From Lelliottia nimipressuralis (GTDB lineage Bacteria; Pseudomonadota; Gammaproteobacteria; Enterobacterales; Enterobacteriaceae), in NCBI RefSeq assembly GCF_004402045.1, contig NZ_SOMG01000011.1, forward strand, positions 496,001-560,000: a DNA stretch of 64,000 nt. Direction: 5' to 3'. Both the position numbers and the translations under genes were made by a program. Of the stretch, positions 31,977 through 42,280 are shown one piece after another (position 1 is the first letter of the stretch; each line of letters begins with the position of its first letter). The notes under the pieces are model-generated. The model did not search any database, was not told the DNA's origin, and saw only the letters and a list, made by a program, of their open reading frames with translations.

Positions 31977-34166
31977 TTAGAACAGTACAGAGTAGTTCAG
32001 ACCAAACGTGCGCCCACGGCCCTTATAGGTATACAGGCCCGGTGCGCCGTAGGTTGGGCTATACAGCCCCGGTGCGCGCTGGCCCCAGGCGGTGGTGTAG
32101 TCTTTGTCCAGCAGGTTTTCCACGCTGAAGCTGACTTTACCCACCGGCAGGGCGTAGCTGCCGAGGAAGTCGACCGTATTGTAGCCGTCGATCTTCTTAC
32201 CGTCGGCATCAGAGACGTCAAAGGTCTGCGTGCTCTGCACGCGCAGGGTCCAGTCGCCCGGCGCCCAGTTGACCCATGCGCTGGCTTTCGACGGGCTGGC
32301 GCTGTCTACCGTCAGCTTCTCCCATTTGCCGTTCTCGCGGGTTTCAGACTTAATGGCGTTAAAGTTCGCGCCCGTGCTCCAGTCGCTGTTAGTGAAGAAA
32401 TAGTCCACCTGACCTTCCACCCCGTAGATACGACGTTTGTCGTCCTCGAGGTTGATGGTCATATCCGTCTTGTTGATGGTGATGGTTTTATCCGAGAGCG
32501 AGTAATAGGCCGCAACCTGCGTGCGCAGGTTATCCCCGGTATAGCGCCAGCCCAGCTCGTAAGCGTTGACCTTGATACCGTCCAGCTTCGAATCGTTCAC
32601 GTTCACGCTGTTCAGCAGGCGATAGTGACCATTGCTGAGCTGATAGGTACCCGAGCCGTAGTACTTCGCCAGGTCCGGAATTTCGAAGCCCTGGGAGAAG
32701 TTAAACCACAGCTGCTGCTGTTCGGTCAGACGGCCAAGGATCCCGGCGTTAAACAGGAAGTTGTTGTAATCGGTTTTCCCGCCCGGCACCGCGTCTGCGG
32801 AGGTGGCTTTCCCGGTGGCGATGGCCTGCTGCTGGGCGTAACCGACAAAGTCGTCCACCTTGTTTTCGGTGTACTGGTAACGCACGCCGCCGCTCAGGGT
32901 GATGGCGTCAATGTCGTAACTTGCCTGCAGGAACGGGGCGAGGTTGGTGATGCTGTAGCCCGGGTAACGGCCCACGTTGTAGGCGTTGTCCAGCTCCATG
33001 CCGCCGCTCGCCGCCGCTTTGCTCAGGTCGAAGAACTGCTGGTTGGCATCGAAGGTTTCATGGTCGGCGTCCACACCCCAGGTCAGCGTCAAATCGTCCA
33101 CCGGCTTGCTGTTCAGCGTCAGCTTGCCGCCGTAGAAATCAGTTTTCTGCTGAGACGCACCGATGCTGCTCACCACACCTTTGGTCAGGGTAGGGAACGG
33201 ATAATAGGTCAGGCTCTCGTCGCGATAGTAAATCTGCGCAACCAGGTCCTGGCCCCAGAAATCAGTATTGGAGTACTGCAGGTTAATCAGATGGCGCTCG
33301 GTTCCCGGTACGCGGTCAGAATCGAGATTACCTTTGTTGTACGCGTTCGCATCCCCCGTGACGGCAGAGAAGTTCTTCCCAAGATACAGCCCATGCTTGC
33401 CGTCGGATTCGCTCTTGTAGTACTGCGTGGTTAACTGCAGCTGCTGGTGATCGTCAATGTTGATGGTGCCCGTTCCCATCACATCGATACGGTCGGAATA
33501 CTGTAGGCCGGTCTGGGTGTTATCAATAATCACCTCGTCGCCGTTGCCGTCGTACCAGCCGCCGTAGCGCTGATACGACACCGACAGACGCCCGGAGGCG
33601 TTATCATTGCCGCCGCTGACCGCCGCTGAAACGTTCTCATCATGATCGTTGTGGCTGTTAAAGCCGCTTTTTGCCCCGGTCTGGAACTCAACCTCGGTGT
33701 CCGGCTGGCCTTTTTTAGTGACGATGTTCACCAGGCCGCCGGTACTGCCGCCGCCGTAGAGCGAGGTCGCGCCGGAGATCACTTCAATACGGTCGATGTT
33801 GAATGGATCGATAGAGTCGAGCTGGCGGCTGTCGCTGCGCGACGAGTTCAGGCGCACGCCGTCCACCATCACCATCATCGAACGGCCGCGCAGGTTCATA
33901 CCGTAGTTGGTACGCCCCTGGCTGCTGACGTCCATCCCCGGGATCAGCTGTGCCAGCACCTCTTTAATCTCTTTCCCGCCCTGAACCTGCTGCTCAATTT
34001 CAGCCCGCTCAATGACCCAGGTCGTCTGCGCCATCTCCGCCACGCTGCGGTGCGCGCGGCTGGCGGAGACAACGATATTTTCTTCCTTTTGTTCTTCCGC
34101 CCACGCAGAGGTAGAAAGCATGGCAAGCAAGCAAGGGTTTAAAACCCAAAGATGAGAACGTTTCAT
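31977..34166 (-). CDS. iutA: Ferric aerobactin outer-membrane receptor
   Basis: This 729-aa TonB-dependent receptor imports ferric aerobactin. It has a signal peptide (about 1-23), a TonB box-like ENIVVSAS, a plug domain (IPGMDVSSQGRTNYGMNLRGR, then SGATSLYGGGSTGG and VNIVTKKGQPDTEVEF) and a beta-barrel ending in the aromatic residue GLNYSVLF. It closely follows the IutA sequence I remember from ColV plasmids and is nearly the same length (732). It is last in the iuc operon, 26 bases after iucD, and may be translated from the same message. Confidence 0.96.
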   Translation of the reverse strand: MKRSHLWVLNPCLLAMLSTSAWAEEQKEENIVVSASRAHRSVAEMAQTTWVIERAEIEQQVQGGKEIKEVLAQLIPGMDVSSQGRTNYGMNLRGRSMMVMVDGVRLNSSRSDSRQLDSIDPFNIDRIEVISGATSLYGGGSTGGLVNIVTKKGQPDTEVEFQTGAKSGFNSHNDHDENVSAAVSGGNDNASGRLSVSYQRYGGWYDGNGDEVIIDNTQTGLQYSDRIDVMGTGTINIDDHQQLQLTTQYYKSESDGKHGLYLGKNFSAVTGDANAYNKGNLDSDRVPGTERHLINLQYSNTDFWGQDLVAQIYYRDESLTYYPFPTLTKGVVSSIGASQQKTDFYGGKLTLNSKPVDDLTLTWGVDADHETFDANQQFFDLSKAAASGGMELDNAYNVGRYPGYSITNLAPFLQASYDIDAITLSGGVRYQYTENKVDDFVGYAQQQAIATGKATSADAVPGGKTDYNNFLFNAGILGRLTEQQQLWFNFSQGFEIPDLAKYYGSGTYQLSNGHYRLLNSVNVNDSKLDGIKVNAYELGWRYTGDNLRTQVAAYYSLSDKTITINKTDMTINLEDDKRRIYGVEGQVDYFFTNSDWSTGANFNAIKSETRENGKWEKLTVDSASPSKASAWVNWAPGDWTLRVQSTQTFDVSDADGKKIDGYNTVDFLGSYALPVGKVSFSVENLLDKDYTTAWGQRAPGLYSPTYGAPGLYTYKGRGRTFGLNYSVLF

Positions 34167-34192
34167 TGTTATGTTGATCCTGATTGTGTGTG

Positions 34193-35518
34193 TCAGTACT
34201 CGGTGGTTTTTGCTAATGATTTAAAAACCGGATTGCTGTCCGGGCTGGTGGTTGTCCGCCAGTGGATAACGCCGGGTGTGGTAGCCAGCTCAAACGGCTC
34301 GTCCGCGTGCGCGCGATTCAGAATTCGCGCCGCGCGCCAGGCCATCAGGCTGAGCTGGGGTTCGGCAATACCGAGACGGTGCATCCCGGCATTTACGGCA
34401 AACAGACGGTTGCTCTGCGGGCCGTCCCATTCGAGGGTGAAATCGTTGTTGATGCAGAAGGCTTCGTCCGTATCCAGCTTCAGGCGGTGAGACAGCGGCG
34501 CGAGAAACGCAGGCTGCACGGCACGGTAGCCAGTGGCAAAAATCACCACGTCGCTTTCCAGCTGCTCACGGCCGCCGTCAAGGTGATGCTGAATGTTCAG
34601 ACGATGTCCGTTTTCCTGGCGCGTCAGGGACGTCACCGAGCGGGACGGCAGGAGATGCGCCCAGGGTTTTTCACGCAGCACTTCGAAGCGGTGGTACATA
34701 GCGCGGTAAATCGCCAGCAGGGACTCGGTGGTGATGCCGTCAGAGGTCATTTTCTGCTCGTGCAGCATCTGACGACGGGCTTCTTCACCCAGCGTGGAGA
34801 AGCTGTCCACGTACTCCGGCGTGAAATACTCGTTGGCAAAGGCGGCTTCATCCAGCGCGTTGTAGTTATTGCGGCGCGATACCCAGTTCAGGCTCAGCGG
34901 CTGGCCCCATTCGCCGCGGAAGATATTCAAAAACAGGTCGGCCCCGCTCTGGCCGCCGCCGACGACGGTGACGCGCTTGCCCGCGAGATCCGGCGTGCGC
35001 AGCATCATCTCGCTGGCGTGGAAGCAGGTATCGTCCTGCACCGTGACGCAGTCGGGCAGATTGATCTGTTTGCCAATCCCTACGCAGACGTGGCGCGCCA
35101 GGAAGCGATCGCGCTGGGTCACCACCTCAAACAGGCCGCTTTTCTCATCAAAACTGACCTGCTGCACCTGCTGGCTAAATGACAGGTTGGTGAGATTGCT
35201 CGCCGCCCAGCACAGGTAATCGGCAAACTCTTCCCGCGAGACGGTGCGCTGCTCGGTGGTCAGAAAGCGGTAGAACTTTTTGCGCTGCACCAGGTAGTTC
35301 AGGAAGCTGTGGCGGTTGGTGGGCTCCACGGCGCTGACCAGATCCTTCAGGAAGCTGGTCTGCATGTGGCAGTCCGGAACCATCATCCCCGGGTGCCATG
35401 AAAAGTGCGGTTTGCGCTCAAGAAACAGCGAGCTAAAGCCGTCCAGCCCTTCCGCCAGAGCGGCGATGCTGAGGTTAAACGGGCCAATACCAATGCCGAT
35501 GAAATCATAGGTTTTCAT
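34193..35518 (-). CDS. iucD: L-lysine N6-monooxygenase IucD
   Basis: This flavoprotein hydroxylates the epsilon-amino group of lysine, the first aerobactin step, using FAD and NADPH. Its 441 aa contains the unusual FAD motif GIGIGPFNLSIAAL at the N-terminus, the NADPH-binding VVGGGQSGADLFLNI near residue 180 and the ATGYR substrate motif near residue 330. Its ATG overlaps the iucC stop (ATGA), showing translational coupling. Confidence 0.96.
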   Translation of the reverse strand: MKTYDFIGIGIGPFNLSIAALAEGLDGFSSLFLERKPHFSWHPGMMVPDCHMQTSFLKDLVSAVEPTNRHSFLNYLVQRKKFYRFLTTEQRTVSREEFADYLCWAASNLTNLSFSQQVQQVSFDEKSGLFEVVTQRDRFLARHVCVGIGKQINLPDCVTVQDDTCFHASEMMLRTPDLAGKRVTVVGGGQSGADLFLNIFRGEWGQPLSLNWVSRRNNYNALDEAAFANEYFTPEYVDSFSTLGEEARRQMLHEQKMTSDGITTESLLAIYRAMYHRFEVLREKPWAHLLPSRSVTSLTRQENGHRLNIQHHLDGGREQLESDVVIFATGYRAVQPAFLAPLSHRLKLDTDEAFCINNDFTLEWDGPQSNRLFAVNAGMHRLGIAEPQLSLMAWRAARILNRAHADEPFELATTPGVIHWRTTTSPDSNPVFKSLAKTTEY

Positions 35519-37257
35519 TGCGCTGACTCCCGGGAGACCAGAAAAAGGGGGTTATCAAGATCGGAGACATAGTTCGGCAGCATGCGGCTGCCGCCGTCGT
35601 GTTCGGAGAAGGTCAGTTTGACCGGGTTGAGGATCACGCGAATAATCTGCGGCTTGAAGAGATCGAATTTGGCGAAGCGTTCCGCCAGATCCGGGTGCGC
35701 GGCCATATAGCGTTGCAGTACCCCGGCCAGGATCTGGTAAAAGCGCGTTTCGCTGACGCCGCTTTGCTGGGTAAGACGCGAGATAAAACGCAGCACCGTC
35801 ACAAAGTTGCCGGTTTGCAGGTCGTGAATAATGTAATCCGCGCTCAGGCGCGCCGTGACGGCCTTCACCTGTTCCGGCAGGCTCTGCGCCTGCGGGAAAT
35901 CCTCATCCACCAGGCGCATATCGCCCTGGAAATCCTTCAGCAGGATGCGCTGCGGGACGTAATCCTTCATCACCAGCGTCACGTTCTGCCCGTGGGCGAT
36001 CAGCGCCACGCCGTAGCGGCAAAGCAGGTGATAGAACGGGATCACCGTTGCCTCAAACAGCTTTTCCAGCCACGCGTCAGTGCTTAACCCGGAACGGTTG
36101 ATCCATGCGTCGATCAGCGGACGCCCGGCGTTGTCGGTTTCCATCAGCGCCGCCATCAGCACCGCCTGTTCACCGTCCTGCAGGTAACAGGACGGGTTCT
36201 CGCGCCAGATCACCCCCAGCATTTCCTGATAGCGATAGGGCGCTTTCGGCAATGCGGCATAGCCCGGATGCGACAGATACCCGGCAGCGGGCTCACCCAG
36301 TACCTGCGCACCGCAGCGGGCAAGCGTAGCGTCGCTGGCGAACTGCTGCTGTAACCAGCGCGAAGCCAGCGGGCCGGCGGCAATATATTTGCCCGGAATA
36401 CCGCGATAGCAGGAGGTGTTGTAGATGGTCAGCGGCAGCTTGATGTCAAACGGCGCGCGACGGCTGGCGTTGGTGAGCGTGCGCAGGGACTGCTGCGCCA
36501 GATACTCATCGCCAAATTCGCCCAGTTCCACCATCTCACCGCGCGCCAGCTGCGCAAGGAAATGAATGGCGATCTTCTGCTGCCACTGCCACGGGTGCAG
36601 CGGCACGGGCAGCCAGCCGTCGTCGAGACCCAGCGCCTGCCAGCGGGCGTCAAACCGGGCGCGCTCGGCGTTGTCCATCGCGCTGGCCAGCAGGGCATTG
36701 ATATCGCAATCGACGTCGCTGCTCCAGACCAGATGCTCCCGCTGGACGGCGACCCAGTGCAGGCGAAAACGCCCGCGATACTCAGGCGCGTACTGGCGCA
36801 GGGCATTCAGGCCCCAGCCGCGGCGACCTTTGTTGAAAATAAACTTAGGATGACCGCTCATCAGACACTGCAGTTCGTCCGGGTCGAGGTGGATCAGCGC
36901 GTCGGCATCCAGCGCTTCGCGCGCCTGTAAAAGCTGAATATCGCCCCGCAGCGTGGCGTAGAGATCTTCCATATGCTCTGCCGTTTGCGCGTCGCTCATC
37001 TCCAGCACCGTCGCTAGCTGCAGCAGCGCGCTTTCCGCTTCTACGGCGGCGCTGCTGGTGGTCGTCAGGCTGGCAGGTTCGATATGCAGCCAGCCCCAGA
37101 TCCCGCGCGTGGCGCTAAACTGCCATGTTTCGCTGCCCATGGTGATTTGCCAGCGGTCCGGGCCCAGGGTTTCGGCACGTAGGGTACGTTCGTATTCCAG
37201 TTCGGCGAGGATCTTCGCCACCATCTCACGGTTCACTTTTTGCCAGAGTGCGTTCAC
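35515..37257 (-). CDS. iucC: Aerobactin synthase IucC
   Basis: This 580-aa NRPS-independent siderophore (NIS) synthetase attaches the second acetyl-hydroxylysine to citryl-hydroxamate in an ATP-dependent reaction, finishing aerobactin. It carries the family's GHPKFIFNKGRRGW, HPWQWQ, and LKDFQGDMRLVDE segments. The second family member, iucA, is two genes upstream. It overlaps both neighbours by four bases. Confidence 0.95.
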   Translation of the reverse strand: MNALWQKVNREMVAKILAELEYERTLRAETLGPDRWQITMGSETWQFSATRGIWGWLHIEPASLTTTSSAAVEAESALLQLATVLEMSDAQTAEHMEDLYATLRGDIQLLQAREALDADALIHLDPDELQCLMSGHPKFIFNKGRRGWGLNALRQYAPEYRGRFRLHWVAVQREHLVWSSDVDCDINALLASAMDNAERARFDARWQALGLDDGWLPVPLHPWQWQQKIAIHFLAQLARGEMVELGEFGDEYLAQQSLRTLTNASRRAPFDIKLPLTIYNTSCYRGIPGKYIAAGPLASRWLQQQFASDATLARCGAQVLGEPAAGYLSHPGYAALPKAPYRYQEMLGVIWRENPSCYLQDGEQAVLMAALMETDNAGRPLIDAWINRSGLSTDAWLEKLFEATVIPFYHLLCRYGVALIAHGQNVTLVMKDYVPQRILLKDFQGDMRLVDEDFPQAQSLPEQVKAVTARLSADYIIHDLQTGNFVTVLRFISRLTQQSGVSETRFYQILAGVLQRYMAAHPDLAERFAKFDLFKPQIIRVILNPVKLTFSEHDGGSRMLPNYVSDLDNPLFLVSRESAQ

Positions 37258-38204
37258 AGGCCCACCTCGCTGAAGAAGCGGTGACGCTGGCTCATGATGA
37301 GGCGCGAGCGTTTGTGTGGGAAATCGAACTCTTTCACCGTGTCAAAACCGGCAGAGGAAAGGTGACGGAACAGACGCTGGTTGTCGAAACGTGGCTCGGC
37401 GACAATGCGCGTCGTGCGCGGTTCATCGAGATACAGATAGTGGCTCAGGCCGCGCAGCCAGCTGCGGATGTACTGCGCGCCGCGCCAGTTTTCTTCCCCG
37501 ACCAGCATGTGCAGACCGCGGTCAAACGGCTGCCAGCGATAGTGGCGGCCGATGCGGTCTTCGGGTGCCCAGTAGAGTTCAAAATAGCCAAACGGCTGGT
37601 CGTCAAAACAGCCGATAACCGGGTAGCAATACGTTGAGTCGAGCTGACGGCGCAGGTAGTTTTCCTGCTCGGCCTGCGGGCCGGCCATCTCCCAGAAAGC
37701 GTTCACGCGGGGGTTATTCATCCAGCGGGTGAATCGCTCGCCGTCCAGCGCCACGTCCGCCACGCGGAAGCTGAGGGTACGTTTAATTTGCGGATCGTAA
37801 CGGCGATACACCTCGCCCTGCGGGCGGTGAGGGCGCAGCGGGAAGTACAGCTGACGGCTCTCGTCAAACTGCATTCCGCCGCTGGCCTGCGGCCGTTCGC
37901 CTCTCAGCCAGAGCGGAAGCTGCCAGAAGGCGTCGCGCGCCAGATAATCCCCGTGGGCCTGGCTAAACAGCGCCTGCGCCTGGGGTTCATCCTGCCAGGC
38001 CGCCCAGGGCAGCGTGATGCCGGTTAGCGCAGGCGCGGCGACGAACAGCTGATCCAGCGCGTTGACCAGCCAGCCGTCCGGGATGTCGTTCAGGCGCTCA
38101 AATACCGCGCTGCCGTCGAGACCCAACGCCAGCGGCAGCGTGCGATCCGTGGCGGTGCAGCGAAAGCCGTAGCCGGAATGGACGATATTCGCGATTGCCA
38201 TCAC
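37254..38204 (-). CDS. iucB: N6-hydroxylysine O-acetyltransferase IucB
   Basis: This 316-aa GNAT-fold enzyme acetylates N6-hydroxylysine with acetyl-CoA to give the hydroxamate. The C-terminal half shows the siderophore acetyltransferase pattern (FGYFELYWAPEDRIGRHY, DRGLHMLVGEENWRG, EPRFDNQRL). The N-terminal half is an extra domain typical of IucB. It overlaps iucA and iucC by four bases each. Confidence 0.94.
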   Translation of the reverse strand: MMAIANIVHSGYGFRCTATDRTLPLALGLDGSAVFERLNDIPDGWLVNALDQLFVAAPALTGITLPWAAWQDEPQAQALFSQAHGDYLARDAFWQLPLWLRGERPQASGGMQFDESRQLYFPLRPHRPQGEVYRRYDPQIKRTLSFRVADVALDGERFTRWMNNPRVNAFWEMAGPQAEQENYLRRQLDSTYCYPVIGCFDDQPFGYFELYWAPEDRIGRHYRWQPFDRGLHMLVGEENWRGAQYIRSWLRGLSHYLYLDEPRTTRIVAEPRFDNQRLFRHLSSAGFDTVKEFDFPHKRSRLIMSQRHRFFSEVGL

Positions 38205-39943
38205 GCCTTCTCCTTGTAAAACGGGTTGCTAAAGTCGAAATAGATCACCGCCGGATCGGCGATGGTGTTTTCATTGCGATCGTGCAGGTAGCAGAAGAAA
38301 TTGCCTTTGCAGTTCCAGGTTGGGCTGTCCAGCACGTAATCGAGGCAGCGGGTCTGCTTCGCGGTCTGGCGCAGGCCCACAAGCGCGTCGCGCACCCGGG
38401 ACATCAGGCTCTCCTCGCTGTCGAAACCCGCGGCGGCGAGGGCGGCGGTGACGGCAAGGGTAGAGTTCAGCAGCAGGTAGTACGGGAAGTAGCGCAGCAG
38501 CTGGCTCTCACCGAAGCGGTTTTCCACCTCCGTTTCACCTGCCTCTTCCAGCCACGCATCGGCACCTTCGGTCCACGCGCTGCCCTGGCAGTCGCGGTAG
38601 ATAAGCCCGACGGGGAAATCCTGCTGCATCTCAACGAGGATATTCTGCTGGTGCGCCAGCAGCACCAGCCCGTAGTCCGCCTCGGCGCTGAACAGCGGAA
38701 GTAATACGCGGTCGCAATAGGCGTCCAGCCAGCAGCGCGCGGCCTGGGCAAGCGGTAAATCCAGACGCTGGCTGAGACGGCGGACCGCCGCGGCCAGCAG
38801 GCTGTCACCACCGTCCGGCGCGGCCTGGGTCAGGCTCACCAGCACGTTGGTCTGAGTATCTGGCGTGTCAAACAGCAGGTTGACGCGCAGGGCCATCAGG
38901 CTCTCTTCCTGAACAGTGCCGCTTTCATCACGCAGCCCCGCCCAGCCGTCTTCCTGCATGACGCGCATGGTGGGGTAGCGTGCCTGGAGTTCTTGCCAGC
39001 GCGCCGTTTTAGCCAGACGCGCCAGGCGCATACCGCGCTTAACCTCTTTCACCGACAGCGTGCGCACGGAGTTCGTCAGGCGCACGCTGAGGGAAAACTT
39101 AATCATGTCGCTGTTGGTTTCGCTGTACAGCGAGCGCGAGGAGCTGGTGGGCAGCCACTGTGCGCCTGCTTCACCCAGGTCCAGCAGGGCCTCTTTTTCC
39201 ACCAGACGCTGGCACCAGGGTTGCCCCAGCAGATGCTCTGCCTGCCACGGATGCATCGGCAGCAGCCAGCGGGTATCGGTGAAGTGGCCGAGCAGCTCAG
39301 GCGCGCTCTGGGCGGCGAAGCGCAGCAGGCGTTCACGCAGGGAGACGTTCAGGCTGTCGCCGGCAATAAGCGTGCTCTCAACGGCAAACCAGCGCAGCGG
39401 GAAGCGGGAGGCGAAATCGGGTAAATAGCGACGCGCTTCGGTTTCATCAAACGGCTCGTGCGACTTTGGCGCCGGGTGAAACGCATGGCCGACCAGCAGC
39501 GCCTGTTCTGCGTCGGCAAACGTTAACGGTTTATCGCGCAGGGTTGCCCATCTGTGGCGTAAATCAATCGCCTGCCAGGTGTGCGCATGGCTTTCCAGGA
39601 CGCGCTGTTTAAAACGCGTCAGCGTAGCGGCATCCAAAGATCCTTTTACTGACGGTTTTTCAAGAAGTAAATCAACCAGTTGGGTGAAAGTGACGGCGTC
39701 ACCGTCATCGCTATTGCTCTGAATAAGCGTTGCCGGGAAACGGTACTGATGATGCTGAGTGGGAGAGAAATAACGTACCGGAACCCGAATCGCCTGGGTC
39801 TGGGAAAGCGGGATATGAATGTGCGATAGCGCTTGCGCATCGGGAGCGGGGAGATAGCGCCAGTCCTTCGTTTCGCGCAACAGGGCGTTTAAAAAACACT
39901 GGGCCGCAACGTCTGTACCGGCAGAGCGGGGCAGAGCACGCAT
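38201..39943 (-). CDS. iucA: Citryl-N6-acetyl-N6-hydroxylysine synthase IucA
   Basis: This NIS synthetase of 580 aa joins the first N6-acetyl-N6-hydroxylysine to citrate. It contains the family segments VGHAFHPAPKSHEPF, HPWQAEHLL, SSSRSLYS and LLAHQQNILVEM. It is first in the iucABCD-iutA operon, with TGAGGTACATCT before its ATG and a Fur box in the upstream region, so iron starvation should switch the operon on. Confidence 0.95.
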   Translation of the reverse strand: MRALPRSAGTDVAAQCFLNALLRETKDWRYLPAPDAQALSHIHIPLSQTQAIRVPVRYFSPTQHHQYRFPATLIQSNSDDGDAVTFTQLVDLLLEKPSVKGSLDAATLTRFKQRVLESHAHTWQAIDLRHRWATLRDKPLTFADAEQALLVGHAFHPAPKSHEPFDETEARRYLPDFASRFPLRWFAVESTLIAGDSLNVSLRERLLRFAAQSAPELLGHFTDTRWLLPMHPWQAEHLLGQPWCQRLVEKEALLDLGEAGAQWLPTSSSRSLYSETNSDMIKFSLSVRLTNSVRTLSVKEVKRGMRLARLAKTARWQELQARYPTMRVMQEDGWAGLRDESGTVQEESLMALRVNLLFDTPDTQTNVLVSLTQAAPDGGDSLLAAAVRRLSQRLDLPLAQAARCWLDAYCDRVLLPLFSAEADYGLVLLAHQQNILVEMQQDFPVGLIYRDCQGSAWTEGADAWLEEAGETEVENRFGESQLLRYFPYYLLLNSTLAVTAALAAAGFDSEESLMSRVRDALVGLRQTAKQTRCLDYVLDSPTWNCKGNFFCYLHDRNENTIADPAVIYFDFSNPFYKEKA

Positions 39944-39965
39944 AGATGTACCTCATTCCATGATT

Positions 39966-39984
39966 GATAATAATTCTCGTTATG
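39966..39984. promoter_or_regulatory. Fur box of the aerobactin locus
   Basis: GATAATAATTCTCGTTATG matches 14 of 19 positions of GATAATGATAATCATTATC and is followed by a second ATGATATTCATT-like block. It lies between iucA and the divergent shiF, where ColV plasmids carry Fur sites, so both directions are probably iron-repressed. Confidence 0.75.
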
Positions 39985-40081
39985 ATATTCATTCTGTTTA
40001 CAGTCGCAACCATTTTTGCAATATTTGTTTTCATAAACTTCATGATTTCCACACATTTATTGACACTATGTTCACATTCTT

Positions 40082-41293
40082 ATGCGCGCTGACTCAGAAA
40101 CATTGACCGAAAACGTCACCTCAAAAGCCAACTGGCCCCTGGCGCTATGTGCAGGTTTATTAGGTATTGGGCAAAACGGCCTGCTGGTGATGCTCCCGCA
40201 GCTGGTCACCCTTACAGGGCTTTCACTCTCGGTCTGGGCCGGGCTGCTGATGTTCGGATCCATGCTCTTTTTACCGGCATCGCCCTGGTGGGGACGTCAG
40301 AGCGAGCGGAGGGGGTGTAAAGCCGTGATGCTGGCTTCGCTAAGCGGCTATCTGGCCAGTTTCGTCGTCATGGCGCTGGTGGTCTGGGCGATGGCGGCCG
40401 GAAGGCTGGATACCGTCCTGGGGCTGGCGGGGCTTATTCTCTCACGTCTGATCTACGGGCTGACGGTCTCAGGGCTGGTGCCTGCGGCCCAGACGTGGGC
40501 TATTCAGCGTGGGGGGCTGGAGAAAAGAATGGCTGCGCTGGCGACAATAAGCTCCGGCCTCAGCTGTGGGCGTTTGCTTGGCCCACCACTGGCGGCGCTG
40601 ATGCTTAGCGTCAACCCGGTGGCACCGCTCTGGCTGATGGCGGTAGCGCCGTTTATCGCTCTGCTGCTGGTGCTTCGCGAAGTCGCTGACCCGCCGCTGC
40701 CGCCGGTGGCGCACCAGGCGACCCGCCTGCAGGCCTCCATGCTGCCGTTCCTGCTGCTGGCGCTGCTGCTGGCGGCGCTGGTAAGCCTGATGCAGCTTGG
40801 CCTGTCACCGCATCTCAGCCCCTTGCTGGACGGCAACGCCCGGGACATCAGCCATCACGTTGCGCTCCTGCTGAGCCTGGCCGCGCTGGCTACGCTCGCC
40901 GCGCAGTTCCTGGTCGTCCGCCCGCAGCATTTCAGCCCGGTGACGTTGCTCTGCATCGCGGCGGTGTTGATGGTCGCAGGGCTTGGGCTGATGTCTGTCG
41001 CTGGTTTAGTGCTGTTCTACGTGGGGATTGTTATCACGTCGCTTGGTGCGGCGATGGCCACGCCGGGCTACCAGCTGCTGCTGAACGATCGGCTGACCAC
41101 CGGGAAAGGGGCGGGAGTTATCGCCACCAGCCACACGTTAGGCTACGGCGTCAGCGCGCTGCTGGTGCCGGTGGTGACGCGCTTTTACGGTGAACAGTCT
41201 TTAACGGTGGCCGCAGGGGGAATGGCGTTGCTGTTTTTAGCATTGAGCATCGGGGTATGGTCAACCGAGCGTACCCCTGCTAAAAAACCTTAA
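40082..41293 (+). CDS. shiF: MFS transporter ShiF (putative aerobactin exporter)
   Basis: This 403-aa twelve-helix MFS protein is divergent from iucA, exactly where shiF lies on aerobactin plasmids and islands. ShiF-type proteins are thought to export aerobactin or feed the pathway. The loop 2-3 signature is present as [13 protein letters not shown]. No clear ribosome site precedes the ATG at 40082, so the start may differ by a few codons. Its stop overlaps the converging mtfA stop by four bases. Confidence 0.85.
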   Translation: MRADSETLTENVTSKANWPLALCAGLLGIGQNGLLVMLPQLVTLTGLSLSVWAGLLMFGSMLFLPASPWWGRQSERRGCKAVMLASLSGYLASFVVMALVVWAMAAGRLDTVLGLAGLILSRLIYGLTVSGLVPAAQTWAIQRGGLEKRMAALATISSGLSCGRLLGPPLAALMLSVNPVAPLWLMAVAPFIALLLVLREVADPPLPPVAHQATRLQASMLPFLLLALLLAALVSLMQLGLSPHLSPLLDGNARDISHHVALLLSLAALATLAAQFLVVRPQHFSPVTLLCIAAVLMVAGLGLMSVAGLVLFYVGIVITSLGAAMATPGYQLLLNDRLTTGKGAGVIATSHTLGYGVSALLVPVVTRFYGEQSLTVAAGGMALLFLALSIGVWSTERTPAKKP

Positions 41294-42081
41294 TGGATCG
41301 ACGACGTGCCGCCAGACGCCTCATTTTGCCGCAGGCGCTGCAGGGGATCCTGCTGATAAAACTGGCAGAAACGCTGCCACAGCGCCGGGAAACGTGGCGC
41401 GAAGAGCTCTGGCGCGCTGAAGAAATACTCCGAGAGCACCGCGAAGCACTCTGCAGGGTCGGTTGCCGCATAGGCGTCAATGCTGGCGGCGCTTTCGCCC
41501 ACCAGGTCTATTTCGTCCTGGATGTTATCCATCGCCGCGTGCAGATCGTGCTCCCATCCGGCTACCTCGCGAAGCGGGATCAGCGGTACTCCGCTGGCGC
41601 GATCGCCGTTGCGGGTATCCAGCTTATGCGCCACTTCATGAATAATCAGATTAAAACCGGACGCATCAAACGAGTCCTGAATGTCTAGCCAGTTCAGGAT
41701 TATCGGCCCTTGCTGCCAGCTTTGTCCGGACTGCACCACGCGCTGGTTGTGCACCAGGCCGATATCGTCCTGCCATTCGTCGTCAACGATAAACGGCGCC
41801 GGGTAGATCAGCACTTCGTGGAAACCATCCAGCCACTCAATGCCGAGCTCAAGCACCGGCAGGCAGAACAGCAGGGCGATACGCGCACTTTTATGCGCAT
41901 CCAGCTCAAATCCCTGCAGCGGTACCAGCCGCTTTTGCTGCAAAAAGCGATCCGCCAGGTGAATCAGCTTTGACTGTTCATCCGGCTGGAGGTTGGCCAG
42001 CACGGGGATCGCCAGCGCGTCATCCCACGGCAGCGCCACATGTTGACCAGCGTCATTTGATTTCCAGGGCCACTTAATCAT
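41290..42081 (-). CDS. mtfA: Mlc titration factor A, zinc peptidase M90
   Basis: MtfA (YeeI) binds and inactivates the glucose repressor Mlc, raising ptsG expression, and is itself a zinc aminopeptidase. This 263-aa protein shows the HExxH motif H-E-V-A-H in [23 protein letters not shown] and the downstream helix [19 protein letters not shown] that supplies the third ligand. It is close to remembered E. coli MtfA (265 aa), with a different extreme C-terminus. In E. coli it is near another tRNA-Asn, so the aerobactin genes appear inserted between them. Confidence 0.95.
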   Translation of the reverse strand: MIKWPWKSNDAGQHVALPWDDALAIPVLANLQPDEQSKLIHLADRFLQQKRLVPLQGFELDAHKSARIALLFCLPVLELGIEWLDGFHEVLIYPAPFIVDDEWQDDIGLVHNQRVVQSGQSWQQGPIILNWLDIQDSFDASGFNLIIHEVAHKLDTRNGDRASGVPLIPLREVAGWEHDLHAAMDNIQDEIDLVGESAASIDAYAATDPAECFAVLSEYFFSAPELFAPRFPALWQRFCQFYQQDPLQRLRQNEASGGTSSIH

Positions 42082-42280
42082 CGCTTTGCTCGCAAACTCG
42101 TCACGTGAACAAAATTGAAAGGTCAGGTTCCGTTAACATGCCAAAGAACCCGGCATGAAGGCAACTACAAAAGGTAGAGATGTCGAAATGGCAGGAGAGG
42201 CCGACCTTTCTCTGCCACTATTCAAGCACTTATCCTGTTTCTTTTCAGTGATAAAAATCCCACATGTGTGCAAAAGAGGA

